Of a stretch of 40,765 nt of DNA, positions 1 through 10,302 are shown piece by piece. Below the pieces are notes generated by a model. The model was not told where the DNA came from, did no database searches, and saw only the letters and a program-made list of their open reading frames with translations. How positions within the stretch are numbered: position 1 is the stretch's first letter; the number at the start of each line of letters is the position of its first letter. The DNA comes from Mycoplasmatota bacterium. Lineage in GTDB: Bacteria; Bacillota_I; Bacilli_A; RF39; UBA660. A program made the position numbers and the translations under genes. The stretch covers positions 1 through 40,765 of the forward strand of contig JALERC010000046.1 in NCBI GenBank assembly GCA_022763805.1. Direction: 5' to 3'.

Positions 1-83
1 TGAATACGTTCCTATATTGATAAAAATAATATAAAATGATAAAATATATTCGACAAAATTGCTTGTATAAGGAGTTTGATTAT

Positions 84-1109
84 ATGAATTATTTAGAAAA
101 CGCGGATAAGAGAATAATAGAATATTTAAACATATTAGAACCAGAATTTCCTGTATGGCTTAACGATTACATAAATACAAAAGAATTATTATCTCAAAAA
201 TACATAAGTGTAACATGCGGTACTATTTATTCTAATTTGTTTGAAAGCAATTTTTTCTTTTCTAGTTTAGATCATGCTGTTGCAGTAGCATTAATTGTTT
301 GGCATTTTACAAGAGATAAAAAGCAAACTTTATCTGGATTATTTCATGATATTGCAACTCCAGCTTTTAAACATTGTGTTGATTTTTTGAATGGAGATTA
401 TATGACACAAGAATCAACAGAAGATTTAACAACACAAATAATAAAAAACTCTAGTGAAATAGTAAAACTATTAGAAAGAGATAATATTAAAATATCAGAA
501 ATAGATGATTATCATATTTATCCAATTGCAGATAATGATACCCCAAAATTATCTGCTGATAGATTAGAATATTCTTTATCAAACGCACTATTTACTTATG
601 GATTATTAGATATAGAAAGTATTAAAGAAATTTATAATGACATAGAAATTCAAAAAAATTCGGAAAATGAAATGGAATTAGGATTTAAAACAAAGAAAAT
701 AGCAAGAAAATTTGTAAAAGTTACGAGTAGATTATCTATAATTTATAGGGAAGATAGAACTAGATATTCTATGCAATTTATTGCAGATATTTTGAAAAAA
801 TTAAGTAATGAACACAAAATTTCAAAAGAGGATTTATATAATCTAAAAGAAAGTGAAGTAATAGATATTATAGAATCATCAAAATATAATGATGTTTTTA
901 ATCTTTGGAAGAATGCTACAAAAGTTAAAACTTCAAAAGAAGAACCTAAAGATGTCTATTATGTTCATCATGGTGCAAAGATAAGATATATTGATCCATT
1001 AGTTAATGGCGAGAGGATATCGGTTATTTGTAAAATAGCTAATAACATGATAAATAAAAATTTATCATATGATATGAATAATTATGTTTATTTAGATTTT
1101 AAATTTTAA
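84..1109 (+). CDS. HD-domain phosphohydrolase
   Basis: ORF 36..1109; internal ATG at 84 preceded by AAGGAG is the better start; motif DHAVAVALIVWHF...LFHDIATPAFKH is HD-like. Confidence 0.75.
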   Translation: MNYLENADKRIIEYLNILEPEFPVWLNDYINTKELLSQKYISVTCGTIYSNLFESNFFFSSLDHAVAVALIVWHFTRDKKQTLSGLFHDIATPAFKHCVDFLNGDYMTQESTEDLTTQIIKNSSEIVKLLERDNIKISEIDDYHIYPIADNDTPKLSADRLEYSLSNALFTYGLLDIESIKEIYNDIEIQKNSENEMELGFKTKKIARKFVKVTSRLSIIYREDRTRYSMQFIADILKKLSNEHKISKEDLYNLKESEVIDIIESSKYNDVFNLWKNATKVKTSKEEPKDVYYVHHGAKIRYIDPLVNGERISVICKIANNMINKNLSYDMNNYVYLDFKF

Positions 1110-1136
1110 TAATATTGTAATACAAGTTACAGAGCT

Positions 1137-1160
1137 GATAGTTGCAAACTATCATTTTTT
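1137..1160 (+). terminator. Rho-independent terminator
   Basis: GATAGTTGCAAACTATCATTTTTT hairpin plus T-run. Confidence 0.7.
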
Positions 1161-1211
1161 ATGATAATATGAGCATAATAATATAGTAATAATTAAAGGG
1201 AGATAATAAAT

Positions 1212-1442
1212 ATGAAAGAAGAAAAAATTTTTGATACATTATTTACAATAATAGGAATTATTGGTTTTTTGGAATTCAGTTTTTTAAGAGGATTATTTAC
1301 TGGACCAGTAATTATGATTATATGTGGTATTATGGGTATAATTTCATTTGTTTATAAAGTTATTAAAAAGAAATATCATTGTGCAATTCTTTATGGATTA
1401 TTATTTGCGACTATTTTTTTTGGATATTTAAATATAATGTAA
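1212..1442 (+). CDS. small membrane protein
   Basis: ORF of 76 aa with RBS (AAAGGGAGA) and hydrophobic segments. Confidence 0.6.
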   Translation: MKEEKIFDTLFTIIGIIGFLEFSFLRGLFTGPVIMIICGIMGIISFVYKVIKKKYHCAILYGLLFATIFFGYLNIM

Positions 1443-1680
1443 TAAATAGTTTATGAAAAACAATAATTTGGTACTATAAAAGTGTAAGAAGTAAATCTAA
1501 TAGTTAGATTGAAAATTATACTTTTTTTTACTATGATTGCAAGAAGATTTGTTAATATATAGTAATTGGAGTTAAAATACTCATTCTACAAAGTGTAAAA
1601 AAAAATAAAATGTGATATAATTTAAAAGGAATTATAATTATATTCTATAGAGATATTGTATATAAAAAGGAGGAAATGTA

Positions 1681-2061
1681 ATGAAAAAAGAATTAGTTAT
1701 TAAGAAATGTTTAAAATGTGGTGCTTTAATAGAAATTATAAACGACTGTAATTGTGAAGAATGTGGGATAATGTGTTGTGGTGAAAAAATGATAGAAATC
1801 AAACCTAACACTATTGATGCATCATTTGAAAAACATGTTCCAACTTATGAAAAGGTCGAAGATGAAATATTAGTTAAAGTAAATCATGTTATGGAAAAAG
1901 AACATTATATTGAATGGATTGCAATGGTAACTGATACATCAGTATACAAAGTAAAATTATGTCCTGAACAAAATGCAGAATGCAGATTTAAATATATACC
2001 TAATTCAAAATTATATGCATATTGCAATAAACATGGACTTTGGTCAAATGATATAAAATAA
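1681..2061 (+). CDS. desulfoferrodoxin / superoxide reductase family protein
   Basis: N-terminal Cys-rich domain; EKHVPTYEKVEDEILVKVNHVMEKEHYIEWI and C-terminal CNKHGLW typical of the superoxide reductase Fe site; RBS AGGAGG. Confidence 0.85.
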   Translation: MKKELVIKKCLKCGALIEIINDCNCEECGIMCCGEKMIEIKPNTIDASFEKHVPTYEKVEDEILVKVNHVMEKEHYIEWIAMVTDTSVYKVKLCPEQNAECRFKYIPNSKLYAYCNKHGLWSNDIK

Positions 2062-2085
2062 AAAAATTTTCATCATTAATATTGT

Positions 2086-2113
2086 AAAAAGGCTAAAATA
2101 ATAGCCTTTTTTT
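2086..2113 (+). terminator. Rho-independent terminator
   Basis: AAAAAGGCTAAAATAATAGCCTTTTTTT. Confidence 0.8.
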
Positions 2114-2215
2114 GTTATAATCGTAATAAAGCAACTAATATTCTACAAAAAACAACTAAAAATTGGTAGTTTGCAACCAATTTAAATAGTATATTTTAAT
2201 CGTAAGGAGGAGTTT

Positions 2216-3529
2216 ATGAATAGTAAATTTATTAATAATTTAAAAAAAATTAGAAAGAATAATAATTTATCGCAAGAACAATTAGCAGAAATTCTAGGAA
2301 TATCTAGACAAGCAATTTCTAAATGGGAATCTGGTAGTGCATATCCTGAAATGGAAAAAATAATTCAACTATGTGAAAAATTTAATGTTAATATTGATGA
2401 TTTATTACATAAAGATATTGAGGAAATTATAAGTGAGGAACAATCTAAAAAAAATCTAAATAAGTATATTGAAATTTTTTTAAGTTATACCAGTAATACA
2501 GTTAATTTATTCTGTAGTATGAATTTTAAAAGTAAAATTAAATGTTTATTTGAACAATGTATGTTAATCTTTGTATTGTGTATTATTTTTCGTATAATAG
2601 GAGCTATTGGTAATAGTTTAGTTTATTCTATATTTAATTTCTTACCTAATAAAGTATACTATTTTATAAGTAATTTACTTGAATCAATTTATTTTATTGT
2701 TTCATTTATTATTGCAACTGGAATCTTGTTATATCTATTTAAAACTAGATATTTAGATTACTTTAATGACATATCTACTGATGAAAATAAAATAGATTAT
2801 TCAAAAAAGGAAGAAAAAATAATAATTAGAGATCCAAAACATTCTAATTATAGTATCTTTAATTTTGTAATAAAATTATTTATATTGGGATTCAAAGGTT
2901 TAATATTATTTGCTACATTTTTTGTAATCTTTATTTTAATAGGTTTATTCGCTGGTTTTGCAGCATCTTTCGCTATTTATAAGACAGGTTTATTTTTTAT
3001 TGGTATTGCTCTTTCATTTCTTTCTAGCGGTATTATCTGTGTTATTATAACATTATTATTTTTAAATTTTGTTTTTGATAGAAAAAATGATAAGAAAAAA
3101 ATAATATGGTCTTTAATTATTTCTTTAGTGGCATTTGGTATTGGATGTGGAATGACATGCTTAGGTTTTATGGATTTTGAATTTAAAGATGTTAAAGACT
3201 TAAAATCAATTGAAATGGAAATGGAAGAAGATTTATATATAAGAGAATTTCAAAATATAGAATATATAGAGGAAGAACGAGATAATATTAAATTAGAATT
3301 TAAAATAAATAAGGGTTATAATGTTTCATATCATGATGAAAACGAATATGGTGTACTTTTATATACGTATTGTGATAATCGATTTAAGTTTATAAAAAGT
3401 TTTATTGATAATTTAAATAATAAAAAAATAATTAATATAGAAGATTCAATTTCTGATATAAAAGTATATGGTAATAAATCTAATATTAATAAGATTAAAG
3501 CTAATTATAATAAAAACATAATCGGATGA
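2216..3529 (+). CDS. XRE-family HTH regulator fused to a multi-pass membrane domain
   Basis: N-terminal HTH (NLSQEQLAEILGISRQAISKWESGSAYPEMEKIIQLCEKFNVNIDDLL) followed by several hydrophobic helices and a polar C-terminal domain. Confidence 0.8.
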   Translation: MNSKFINNLKKIRKNNNLSQEQLAEILGISRQAISKWESGSAYPEMEKIIQLCEKFNVNIDDLLHKDIEEIISEEQSKKNLNKYIEIFLSYTSNTVNLFCSMNFKSKIKCLFEQCMLIFVLCIIFRIIGAIGNSLVYSIFNFLPNKVYYFISNLLESIYFIVSFIIATGILLYLFKTRYLDYFNDISTDENKIDYSKKEEKIIIRDPKHSNYSIFNFVIKLFILGFKGLILFATFFVIFILIGLFAGFAASFAIYKTGLFFIGIALSFLSSGIICVIITLLFLNFVFDRKNDKKKIIWSLIISLVAFGIGCGMTCLGFMDFEFKDVKDLKSIEMEMEEDLYIREFQNIEYIEEERDNIKLEFKINKGYNVSYHDENEYGVLLYTYCDNRFKFIKSFIDNLNNKKIINIEDSISDIKVYGNKSNINKIKANYNKNIIG

Positions 3530-3627
3530 TTATGTTTTTTATTAATGATAATATAAATAATATGTGTTTATTTAGTGAAAAAAAAGAATTTTTTTAAATA
3601 ATATAGTATAATTAAATTGGTGATATT

Positions 3628-4416
3628 ATGGAAAAAGCTAATAAATATTTATTTTTAAGTATTATTTCAATTTTTTGTGTTGTAATTTTATCTTTACTTA
3701 TTGGTAATAATAAAAACAAAATTGAAAATATTAATGAAACTATAAAAGAATTAAAAGAACAAAAGGGATATAATCTTTTATATGTAGGTGCTGAAGATTG
3801 TGAGGCATGTTCTTATCAACTACCTCAAATCGAAGCAATTATTAAAACATACGATTTTCCTATGTATTATATTGATTTAAACAATTTATCAGATAATAAA
3901 GTATCTGATATTGTTAATGATTTAGGTATTAAAACTAAAGAATTTGTAACACCTAGTTTGGTAATATATAAAGATGGAGAATTAGAAGATATGGTATCAG
4001 GTTTTCAAACTCCTGATATGTTATTTGATTTTTTACAAAAAAATAGTATAATAAGTGCAGAAGCAAACATGTATATAAATTATCTAGATTTAGATAAATA
4101 TAAAGAAATTATTCAATCAGAAGTGCCTCAAATAATAGCCTTAGGATCATATTCTAGCGAAGAAAGTAATACTACACAAGTTGAATTATGGAAAGTTGCT
4201 AAAGAAAATAATATTAAAATTAATTATTTATCATTATCAACTTTAACTGAAGAAGAAGGTGCTGATTTTGAATCGACATTATCTTTCTTTAGTGAAAATG
4301 AGGTCAGTATTCCAATGATTATAGTCGTTAAAAACGGTGAGGTAATTGCTTCTAGTTTAGAAACATTTGATACGGAAGGATACATTAATTTCTTTAAAGA
4401 AAATGGGTTAATGTAA
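3628..4416 (+). CDS. membrane-anchored thioredoxin-like protein
   Basis: N-terminal TM segment; LLYVGAEDCEACSYQLPQIE (CxxC) then a second thioredoxin-fold-like half lacking CxxC. Confidence 0.65.
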   Translation: MEKANKYLFLSIISIFCVVILSLLIGNNKNKIENINETIKELKEQKGYNLLYVGAEDCEACSYQLPQIEAIIKTYDFPMYYIDLNNLSDNKVSDIVNDLGIKTKEFVTPSLVIYKDGELEDMVSGFQTPDMLFDFLQKNSIISAEANMYINYLDLDKYKEIIQSEVPQIIALGSYSSEESNTTQVELWKVAKENNIKINYLSLSTLTEEEGADFESTLSFFSENEVSIPMIIVVKNGEVIASSLETFDTEGYINFFKENGLM

Positions 4417-4428
4417 AAGGTAATATTT

Positions 4429-4869
4429 ATGAATAAAAATGTATGTGAAATGGTAAATGAATTTATTAAGAAATACCCAATGACAATTGCTTGGAGGGCA
4501 AAAAAGCATTCTAAAGTTGTAGAAAAATTCCTAAATCCTGATGAAGAAGTAAAATTTGCATTTGCTGCTCAAAAAAATGATTCGACAACAGATATATTTA
4601 ATACATATGTAGTTGCTCTTACAAATAAAAGAATTATATTAGGTCGTAAACGTCTATTTTTTGGATTTTTCTACACTTCGATAACACCAGATATGTTTAA
4701 CGATTTAACAGTCAAAATGGGTATTGTATGGGGTAAAATTTATATTGATACAGTAAAAGAATTAGTAATTCTTTCAAATATAGATCCAAAAGCATTAGAT
4801 TCAATTGAAACAAATATAACTGAATATATGATGAATGAAAAGAAAAAATATGTAAGTAATGTAAATTAA
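4429..4869 (+). CDS. bacterial PH-domain-like protein
   Basis: EEVKFAFAAQKNDSTTDIFNTYVVALTNKRIILGRKRLFFGFFYTSIT resembles bacterial PH domains. Confidence 0.55.
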   Translation: MNKNVCEMVNEFIKKYPMTIAWRAKKHSKVVEKFLNPDEEVKFAFAAQKNDSTTDIFNTYVVALTNKRIILGRKRLFFGFFYTSITPDMFNDLTVKMGIVWGKIYIDTVKELVILSNIDPKALDSIETNITEYMMNEKKKYVSNVN

Positions 4870-4957
4870 AGAGTATAAATATATGCTCTTTTTTTTATGT
4901 TGTTGAAAAAATTAACATTATATTGTATACTTAAAATAGGAGAAAGTAGGTGAGTGT

Positions 4958-6238
4958 ATGAAAAAGATATTTAATATTGTAATTGTATTATTTTTTCTTT
5001 TTTATGCATATCAATTTGTATTTACGTATTTCAGTAAGGGTCATACTATAACATACGATATTGTAGATGGAAATTATACTGTTAATGTTAAAGAAATATT
5101 TAGAAATGATACTGATGTTGATAAACCGAATTATTCTATTTCAATCAATGCATATGGTGATGTATTTGATTATTTAGTTTATGATGATTTTATGAATCAA
5201 TCAAAAATAGTTGACCATGTCAAATATTATATTGATAATGAATATTCATGCTTATTTGTTAGATTTTCAAATAATCGTGTTTTAAGTGATGTTATATGCA
5301 AAAAGGATAATATTTACTATCCATTTAATAGTATTTCTAATCCTTCAGAAAAACTTACCGATTTTATTTCATCATTAACACATGAAGGATATTATATTAA
5401 AAATTATTTAAATGATATTGATGAATCATATAGATTAGATGATGTTCAAGTTTATAAAAGTAATTTTGATGAAAATCATTTTATTGGTCTTGATATGGAA
5501 AATAGTTTATATAGAATAACTATTAATAAGAGTAATGAACGTATTCCATTAAATAAACAAGAAAAAACAATTTCTACGTTTATTAATAATTATTACATAA
5601 TGAGTGAATACACCGAAAATACTATTACTGGATTTAAAGTATACAATATTAATGATGGTAAAAATACTAATATTACAGCCAATTTAGATATATCAAGTTA
5701 TTTTTTAGGATCAGTTGGTAATTGTGTATATGTTTATGATCCAGTAAATCATATTGAATATGAAATTAGTCCTAAAAATAATACTATAACAGAATATGGT
5801 AATAGAGAAAAAGGTATACAATTTTATAAAAACGGTAGATGGGAAAAAACGACATATGATGATTTTGAGGTAAATAATTTAAGCTTTGATAATGAAGATT
5901 ATATAACTTATGAAAATGAAAATTATGATATTATAAAAAAAGTTGGTAATACATATGGATATTATTATACTTTTAAAAAATCTAATCATGGATATAAATT
6001 ATATCGTTCATCTATTGAAAATCCTGATAATTTATTATATTTGTTTGAAACAGATGATATTGATTCTATAAAATTCATTTTAAATGGTGTATATTATAGA
6101 GATAAAGATATGCTTAAATATTATAGTGATAAAAAAGGAAATAGAATTATTTTAGTATCTAATGGATTACTTTCTAAAAATAGTTATAATGTATACTTAA
6201 AAGATAAAAAGAAGTTATTAGAAAAAGATAAGAATTAA
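4958..6238 (+). CDS. membrane-anchored/secreted protein of unknown function
   Basis: ORF of 426 aa with N-terminal hydrophobic segment. Confidence 0.6.
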   Translation: MKKIFNIVIVLFFLFYAYQFVFTYFSKGHTITYDIVDGNYTVNVKEIFRNDTDVDKPNYSISINAYGDVFDYLVYDDFMNQSKIVDHVKYYIDNEYSCLFVRFSNNRVLSDVICKKDNIYYPFNSISNPSEKLTDFISSLTHEGYYIKNYLNDIDESYRLDDVQVYKSNFDENHFIGLDMENSLYRITINKSNERIPLNKQEKTISTFINNYYIMSEYTENTITGFKVYNINDGKNTNITANLDISSYFLGSVGNCVYVYDPVNHIEYEISPKNNTITEYGNREKGIQFYKNGRWEKTTYDDFEVNNLSFDNEDYITYENENYDIIKKVGNTYGYYYTFKKSNHGYKLYRSSIENPDNLLYLFETDDIDSIKFILNGVYYRDKDMLKYYSDKKGNRIILVSNGLLSKNSYNVYLKDKKKLLEKDKN

Positions 6239-6256
6239 TTTTTCTTATCTTTTTTA
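6222..6256. terminator. bidirectional terminator between convergent genes
   Basis: AAAAAGATAAGAATTAATTTTTCTTATCTTTTTT inverted repeat. Confidence 0.75.
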
Positions 6257-8892
6257 ATTAGTTTAAATATTTCCATTACTATTAATACAGGTAATGCCAA
6301 TAGGAATAAATAAATCATATTAACAAATGACACACTATATGTACCTAAAATTCTTGATAATAAAGGTACTTCCATAATTATAATTTGAAGTCCTATTGCG
6401 GATAAAATGCTAAATAATACTAAAGGATTACTCTTAAATGACATTTTAAATGCACTATGTTTTTCGCTTCGACAATTAAGAACATGTATATTTTGAATAA
6501 ATACCATTAATGCCATAATATATCCTCTAGCATGTGCTACTTCCATATGAGCAACATTTATTAAGTAATACCATAATCCAAATACTATACCACCTATAAA
6601 TATACCTGATATAAGTATTTCTTCCATTAATAATTTATCAAATAATGATTCTTTAGTATTTCTAGGTTGTTCTTTCATAATATCATCAGTATCTTTTTCA
6701 AATGATAATGCTAAATCTTGTAAACCATCAGTTACAACATTTAACCATAATAATTGGATAGCAACAAGAGGCATTTCCATTTTAAATATTGTTGCTAAAA
6801 TGAAAAATAATACTTCTGCAAAACCACATGATAACAAGAAATATGATATTTTTCTTATATTATTATAAGCATTTCTTCCTTCTTTGATACCATCAACTAT
6901 TGATAAGAAATTATCATCAATAATTATCATTGAAGCTGTTTCTTTAGCTACATCTGTTCCACTTCCCATTGCAATTCCAATATTTGCAGATTTAATAGCT
7001 GGGGCATCATTTACGCCATCACCCGTAACGGCAACAAATTCTTTTTGTCTTTTATAAGATTCGACAATTTCTAATTTTTGAAGAGGTGTTACTCTTGTAA
7101 ATACTCGTTTATTTTTTACAAATTTATCAAATGCTTCTTGTCCTTTTTTTAAATATTTATCAACTTCTTCACCATTTGTAACTTCTGTAATAATATTTGT
7201 AATTCCTAATTGTTTTGCAATTGCAAATGCTGTTAATGGATGGTCACCTGTAACCATTACCACTTTAATTCCAGCTGTCTTACAATCTTTAATTGAATCA
7301 ATTGTTTCTACTCTTATAGGGTCTATAAATGCTACAAGACCTATAAAATTAATCTTATTTATATCTTTTTCATTATAAATTTCTTTATTTTCAAAATTTG
7401 TTACTTCACCATCAGCAAGTGCAATAACTCTAAATCCATCACTTGCCAATTTTTCATTTTGTTCAGTTATTAATTCTTTATTAATCTTAACTCTTTTATC
7501 ATTTACAATCATATAATCACAAAATTCAAAAACTTTTTCTAGTGATCCTTTTATTGTACAATGTATTTTATCTTCTCTTTCATAGAACACTGCTGAATAT
7601 TTATTTTCAGATTCATATGGAATTTTACCTAATGTTTTTTTATTATTACTATCTAGTTTAGCTTTCTTTGCTAGTGCTAAAAAAGCTACATCTATTGAGT
7701 CTCCATAATATGACCATTTATCATCTTTCTTTTCTAAACCAGCTTCATTATTTAATAATCCTAATTCACTTATATAAATAGCATTTTCTAAACTTTCACC
7801 ATTTAAAGGTACGATTTCTCCTGAATCATTATATCCTGTTCCTTCAACATCATATATAGTTCCATCAGGAAAAACTATTTTTTTTGCTGTTTGTTCATTA
7901 ACAGTAAGTGTTCCAGTCTTATCACTTGCTATTACTGTACAACTTCCTAAACTTTCAACAGAATTTAGTTTTTTTACTATTACATTTTTTTTAGCCATTC
8001 GATTAGAACCTATTGTTAATGCCATAGTTAATGCTAAAGGAAGACCTTCTGGCATTGCAGATACACTAAGTGCAATAACAGATAGGAAAATATCTTTTAA
8101 TTCAATACCATTGTTGTATAAAAGTATAGCAATAATAATTGCAATAATTATAATTAATACAGTAATTTGTTTCGAAAATTTTTCCATTCTAATTGTTAGT
8201 GGCGATTTAGTATCATCAGTTTTAGTAACTTTATCTGCAATTTTACCTATTTCAGTATTAGCAGCCGTTTCACATACTATCGCAACACCTCTACCTGTTA
8301 TAACACTTGTTCCAGCAAATAACATGTTTTTACAATCAGAAATACTATAATTTTTCTCAATTATATCTGCATTTTTTAAAACATTGATACTTTCTCCTGT
8401 AAGTATTGATTCATCAACTGTTAAATTTCTTGATTCTATAACTCTCAAATCGGCAGATATCTTATTACCTGATTCTAGAAGTACAATATCACCAATTACT
8501 AATTGATTTGATTCTATAAGTTGTTCTTTTCCATCTCTTAATACTTTAACTTGTACTTTGATTAAATCTTGTAGTGCTTCAGCACTTTTACTTGCTTTCC
8601 ATTCTTGTATTGTTCCTACAATTGCATCTATTAATATAATAAAAATAATAGCACAAGCATCTACTACTTCTCCAACAATAAATGAAAAAATAATAGATAC
8701 TATTAATAACCATATAATAGGATCATTAAATTCACTAAAAAATATTTTAAATATATTATCTTTTTTTGCTTTAGGTAATTCATTTAATCCATATTTATTT
8801 AATCTTTCATTTACTTCTTCTTGTTTTAAACCATTACGATTTGTTTTAAATTTTTCCATTATTTCTTGTTCAGATTTCTTTTGCCATTCCAT
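6235..8892 (-). CDS. P-type (P2A-like) calcium/cation-transporting ATPase
   Basis: DKTGTLT phosphorylation motif, TGES, PEGLPLALT, TGDGVNDAPA, WLNVVTDG in TM6. Confidence 0.93.
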   Translation of the reverse strand: MEWQKKSEQEIMEKFKTNRNGLKQEEVNERLNKYGLNELPKAKKDNIFKIFFSEFNDPIIWLLIVSIIFSFIVGEVVDACAIIFIILIDAIVGTIQEWKASKSAEALQDLIKVQVKVLRDGKEQLIESNQLVIGDIVLLESGNKISADLRVIESRNLTVDESILTGESINVLKNADIIEKNYSISDCKNMLFAGTSVITGRGVAIVCETAANTEIGKIADKVTKTDDTKSPLTIRMEKFSKQITVLIIIIAIIIAILLYNNGIELKDIFLSVIALSVSAMPEGLPLALTMALTIGSNRMAKKNVIVKKLNSVESLGSCTVIASDKTGTLTVNEQTAKKIVFPDGTIYDVEGTGYNDSGEIVPLNGESLENAIYISELGLLNNEAGLEKKDDKWSYYGDSIDVAFLALAKKAKLDSNNKKTLGKIPYESENKYSAVFYEREDKIHCTIKGSLEKVFEFCDYMIVNDKRVKINKELITEQNEKLASDGFRVIALADGEVTNFENKEIYNEKDINKINFIGLVAFIDPIRVETIDSIKDCKTAGIKVVMVTGDHPLTAFAIAKQLGITNIITEVTNGEEVDKYLKKGQEAFDKFVKNKRVFTRVTPLQKLEIVESYKRQKEFVAVTGDGVNDAPAIKSANIGIAMGSGTDVAKETASMIIIDDNFLSIVDGIKEGRNAYNNIRKISYFLLSCGFAEVLFFILATIFKMEMPLVAIQLLWLNVVTDGLQDLALSFEKDTDDIMKEQPRNTKESLFDKLLMEEILISGIFIGGIVFGLWYYLINVAHMEVAHARGYIMALMVFIQNIHVLNCRSEKHSAFKMSFKSNPLVLFSILSAIGLQIIIMEVPLLSRILGTYSVSFVNMIYLFLLALPVLIVMEIFKLIKKDKKN

Positions 8893-8985
8893 ATTTTATC
8901 ACCTATTATTATTTTATCTTTTATTATTTATTTTGTCTAGTTATTTCTAATTTATTTATGATATACTAAAGTTAGGAGTGATTTT

Positions 8986-10233
8986 ATGAAACGAGCAATT
9001 GTTTTATCAGGTGGTGGTTCAAAAGGTGCTTATCAAATTGGTGTTTGGAAAGCTCTTCGTAAAATGAAAATAAAATATGATATTGTTACAGGTACTTCTA
9101 TAGGTTCCGTTAATGGAATTATGATGGTTCAAAAAGAATATCATAAGGCAAAATATTTATGGGATAATATTAGTTATGATGATATTTTCAATGTTAAATT
9201 CCCAAAAAAAGGAAATAAGGTTGAAATTTATAAAAAATATGCTGTTGAATTTTTGAAAAATGGTGGTATGGAAACAAGTAAAATATATCAATTTATGAAT
9301 AATGCTTATAATAAAAAAAAATTTTATAAATCCAATATAGATTATGGCATTGTTACATTTAATGTAAGTAATATGAAACCTAGAATATTAAATAAGGAAG
9401 AAATGAAAGATGATCTAATTCAATATGTTTTAGCTTCTAGTACATGTTTTCCAGCATTTCAAATGACACAAATAGATGATGATCATTATGTTGATGGTGG
9501 TTATTATAATAATTTACCTATCGATACTGCTATTGATTTAGGTGCTGATGAAATTATCGCGGTAGATTTAGGGACAGTTTTTTTTCAAAAGAAAATTAAA
9601 TCTAAAAAAGTAAAAATCACATATATTTCTCCTCGCAATGATATTGGATCATTTTTAGTTTTTGATAAAAACCAAGCAAAAAAATCAATGAAGTATGGTT
9701 ATAATGATGCTATGAAGGTATACAAACAGTTAGATGGTAATAAATATACTTTTAATAAGGGAGAATTATTTAAAAATTATGAAAAATATAGTAGTAAATT
9801 TATTAATAATTTAAAATATTCTTTAATAGAAAGTGGAACGACAAAAAAAATAGTTGAAACATTATTAAAAAATACAATATTTTTTAAACTTGTAACAAAA
9901 AAAGACTACAAATTTATTAACGATTCAATTAATGAAATAATGGAGTATTGTGGTGAATTATTTTCTATAGATGATACTTCAATATATTCATCAAGTTATT
10001 ATAATTACTTACTTAAAAAAGAACTTCTGAAGTGTGAAGCATTCAGTAAAGCTTATATTAAAAAAATTATGAAAAATAAAAAAATTAGTATGAAAACAAA
10101 TAGGAAAGCAATTATAAAATATATTTATGATGAAATTTCTTCTGATAATTTCAATAAAATAGAATTGTTAACCATTGCTAATTTTTTTCAAAAAGAATTT
10201 TTATCAGCAGTATATATATATACAGTATATTAG
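8986..10233 (+). CDS. patatin-like phospholipase family protein
   Basis: GGGSKGAYQIGVWKAL oxyanion motif, GTSIG serine motif, DGGYYNNLP Asp motif. Confidence 0.9.
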   Translation: MKRAIVLSGGGSKGAYQIGVWKALRKMKIKYDIVTGTSIGSVNGIMMVQKEYHKAKYLWDNISYDDIFNVKFPKKGNKVEIYKKYAVEFLKNGGMETSKIYQFMNNAYNKKKFYKSNIDYGIVTFNVSNMKPRILNKEEMKDDLIQYVLASSTCFPAFQMTQIDDDHYVDGGYYNNLPIDTAIDLGADEIIAVDLGTVFFQKKIKSKKVKITYISPRNDIGSFLVFDKNQAKKSMKYGYNDAMKVYKQLDGNKYTFNKGELFKNYEKYSSKFINNLKYSLIESGTTKKIVETLLKNTIFFKLVTKKDYKFINDSINEIMEYCGELFSIDDTSIYSSSYYNYLLKKELLKCEAFSKAYIKKIMKNKKISMKTNRKAIIKYIYDEISSDNFNKIELLTIANFFQKEFLSAVYIYTVY

Positions 10234-10260
10234 AATCTATAAAAATAGATTCTTTTTTTT
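10232..10260 (+). terminator. Rho-independent terminator
   Basis: AGAATCTATAAAAATAGATTCTTTTTTTT. Confidence 0.85.
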
Positions 10261-10302
10261 ATAAAAAAAGGATTTTATTTATATAAATTGTATATTATAA
10301 AT

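Noticed and set aside
1137-2190. Inverted copies of TAGTTTGCAAC (GTTGCAAACTA near 1141 and TAGTTTGCAAC near 2166) as a shared operator
   Set aside because: The first copy is well explained as a terminator stem; two short matches in AT-rich DNA are not enough
8111-8950. Two plus-strand ORFs (8111..8350, 8558..8950)
   Set aside because: Antisense to the clearly coding P-type ATPase gene
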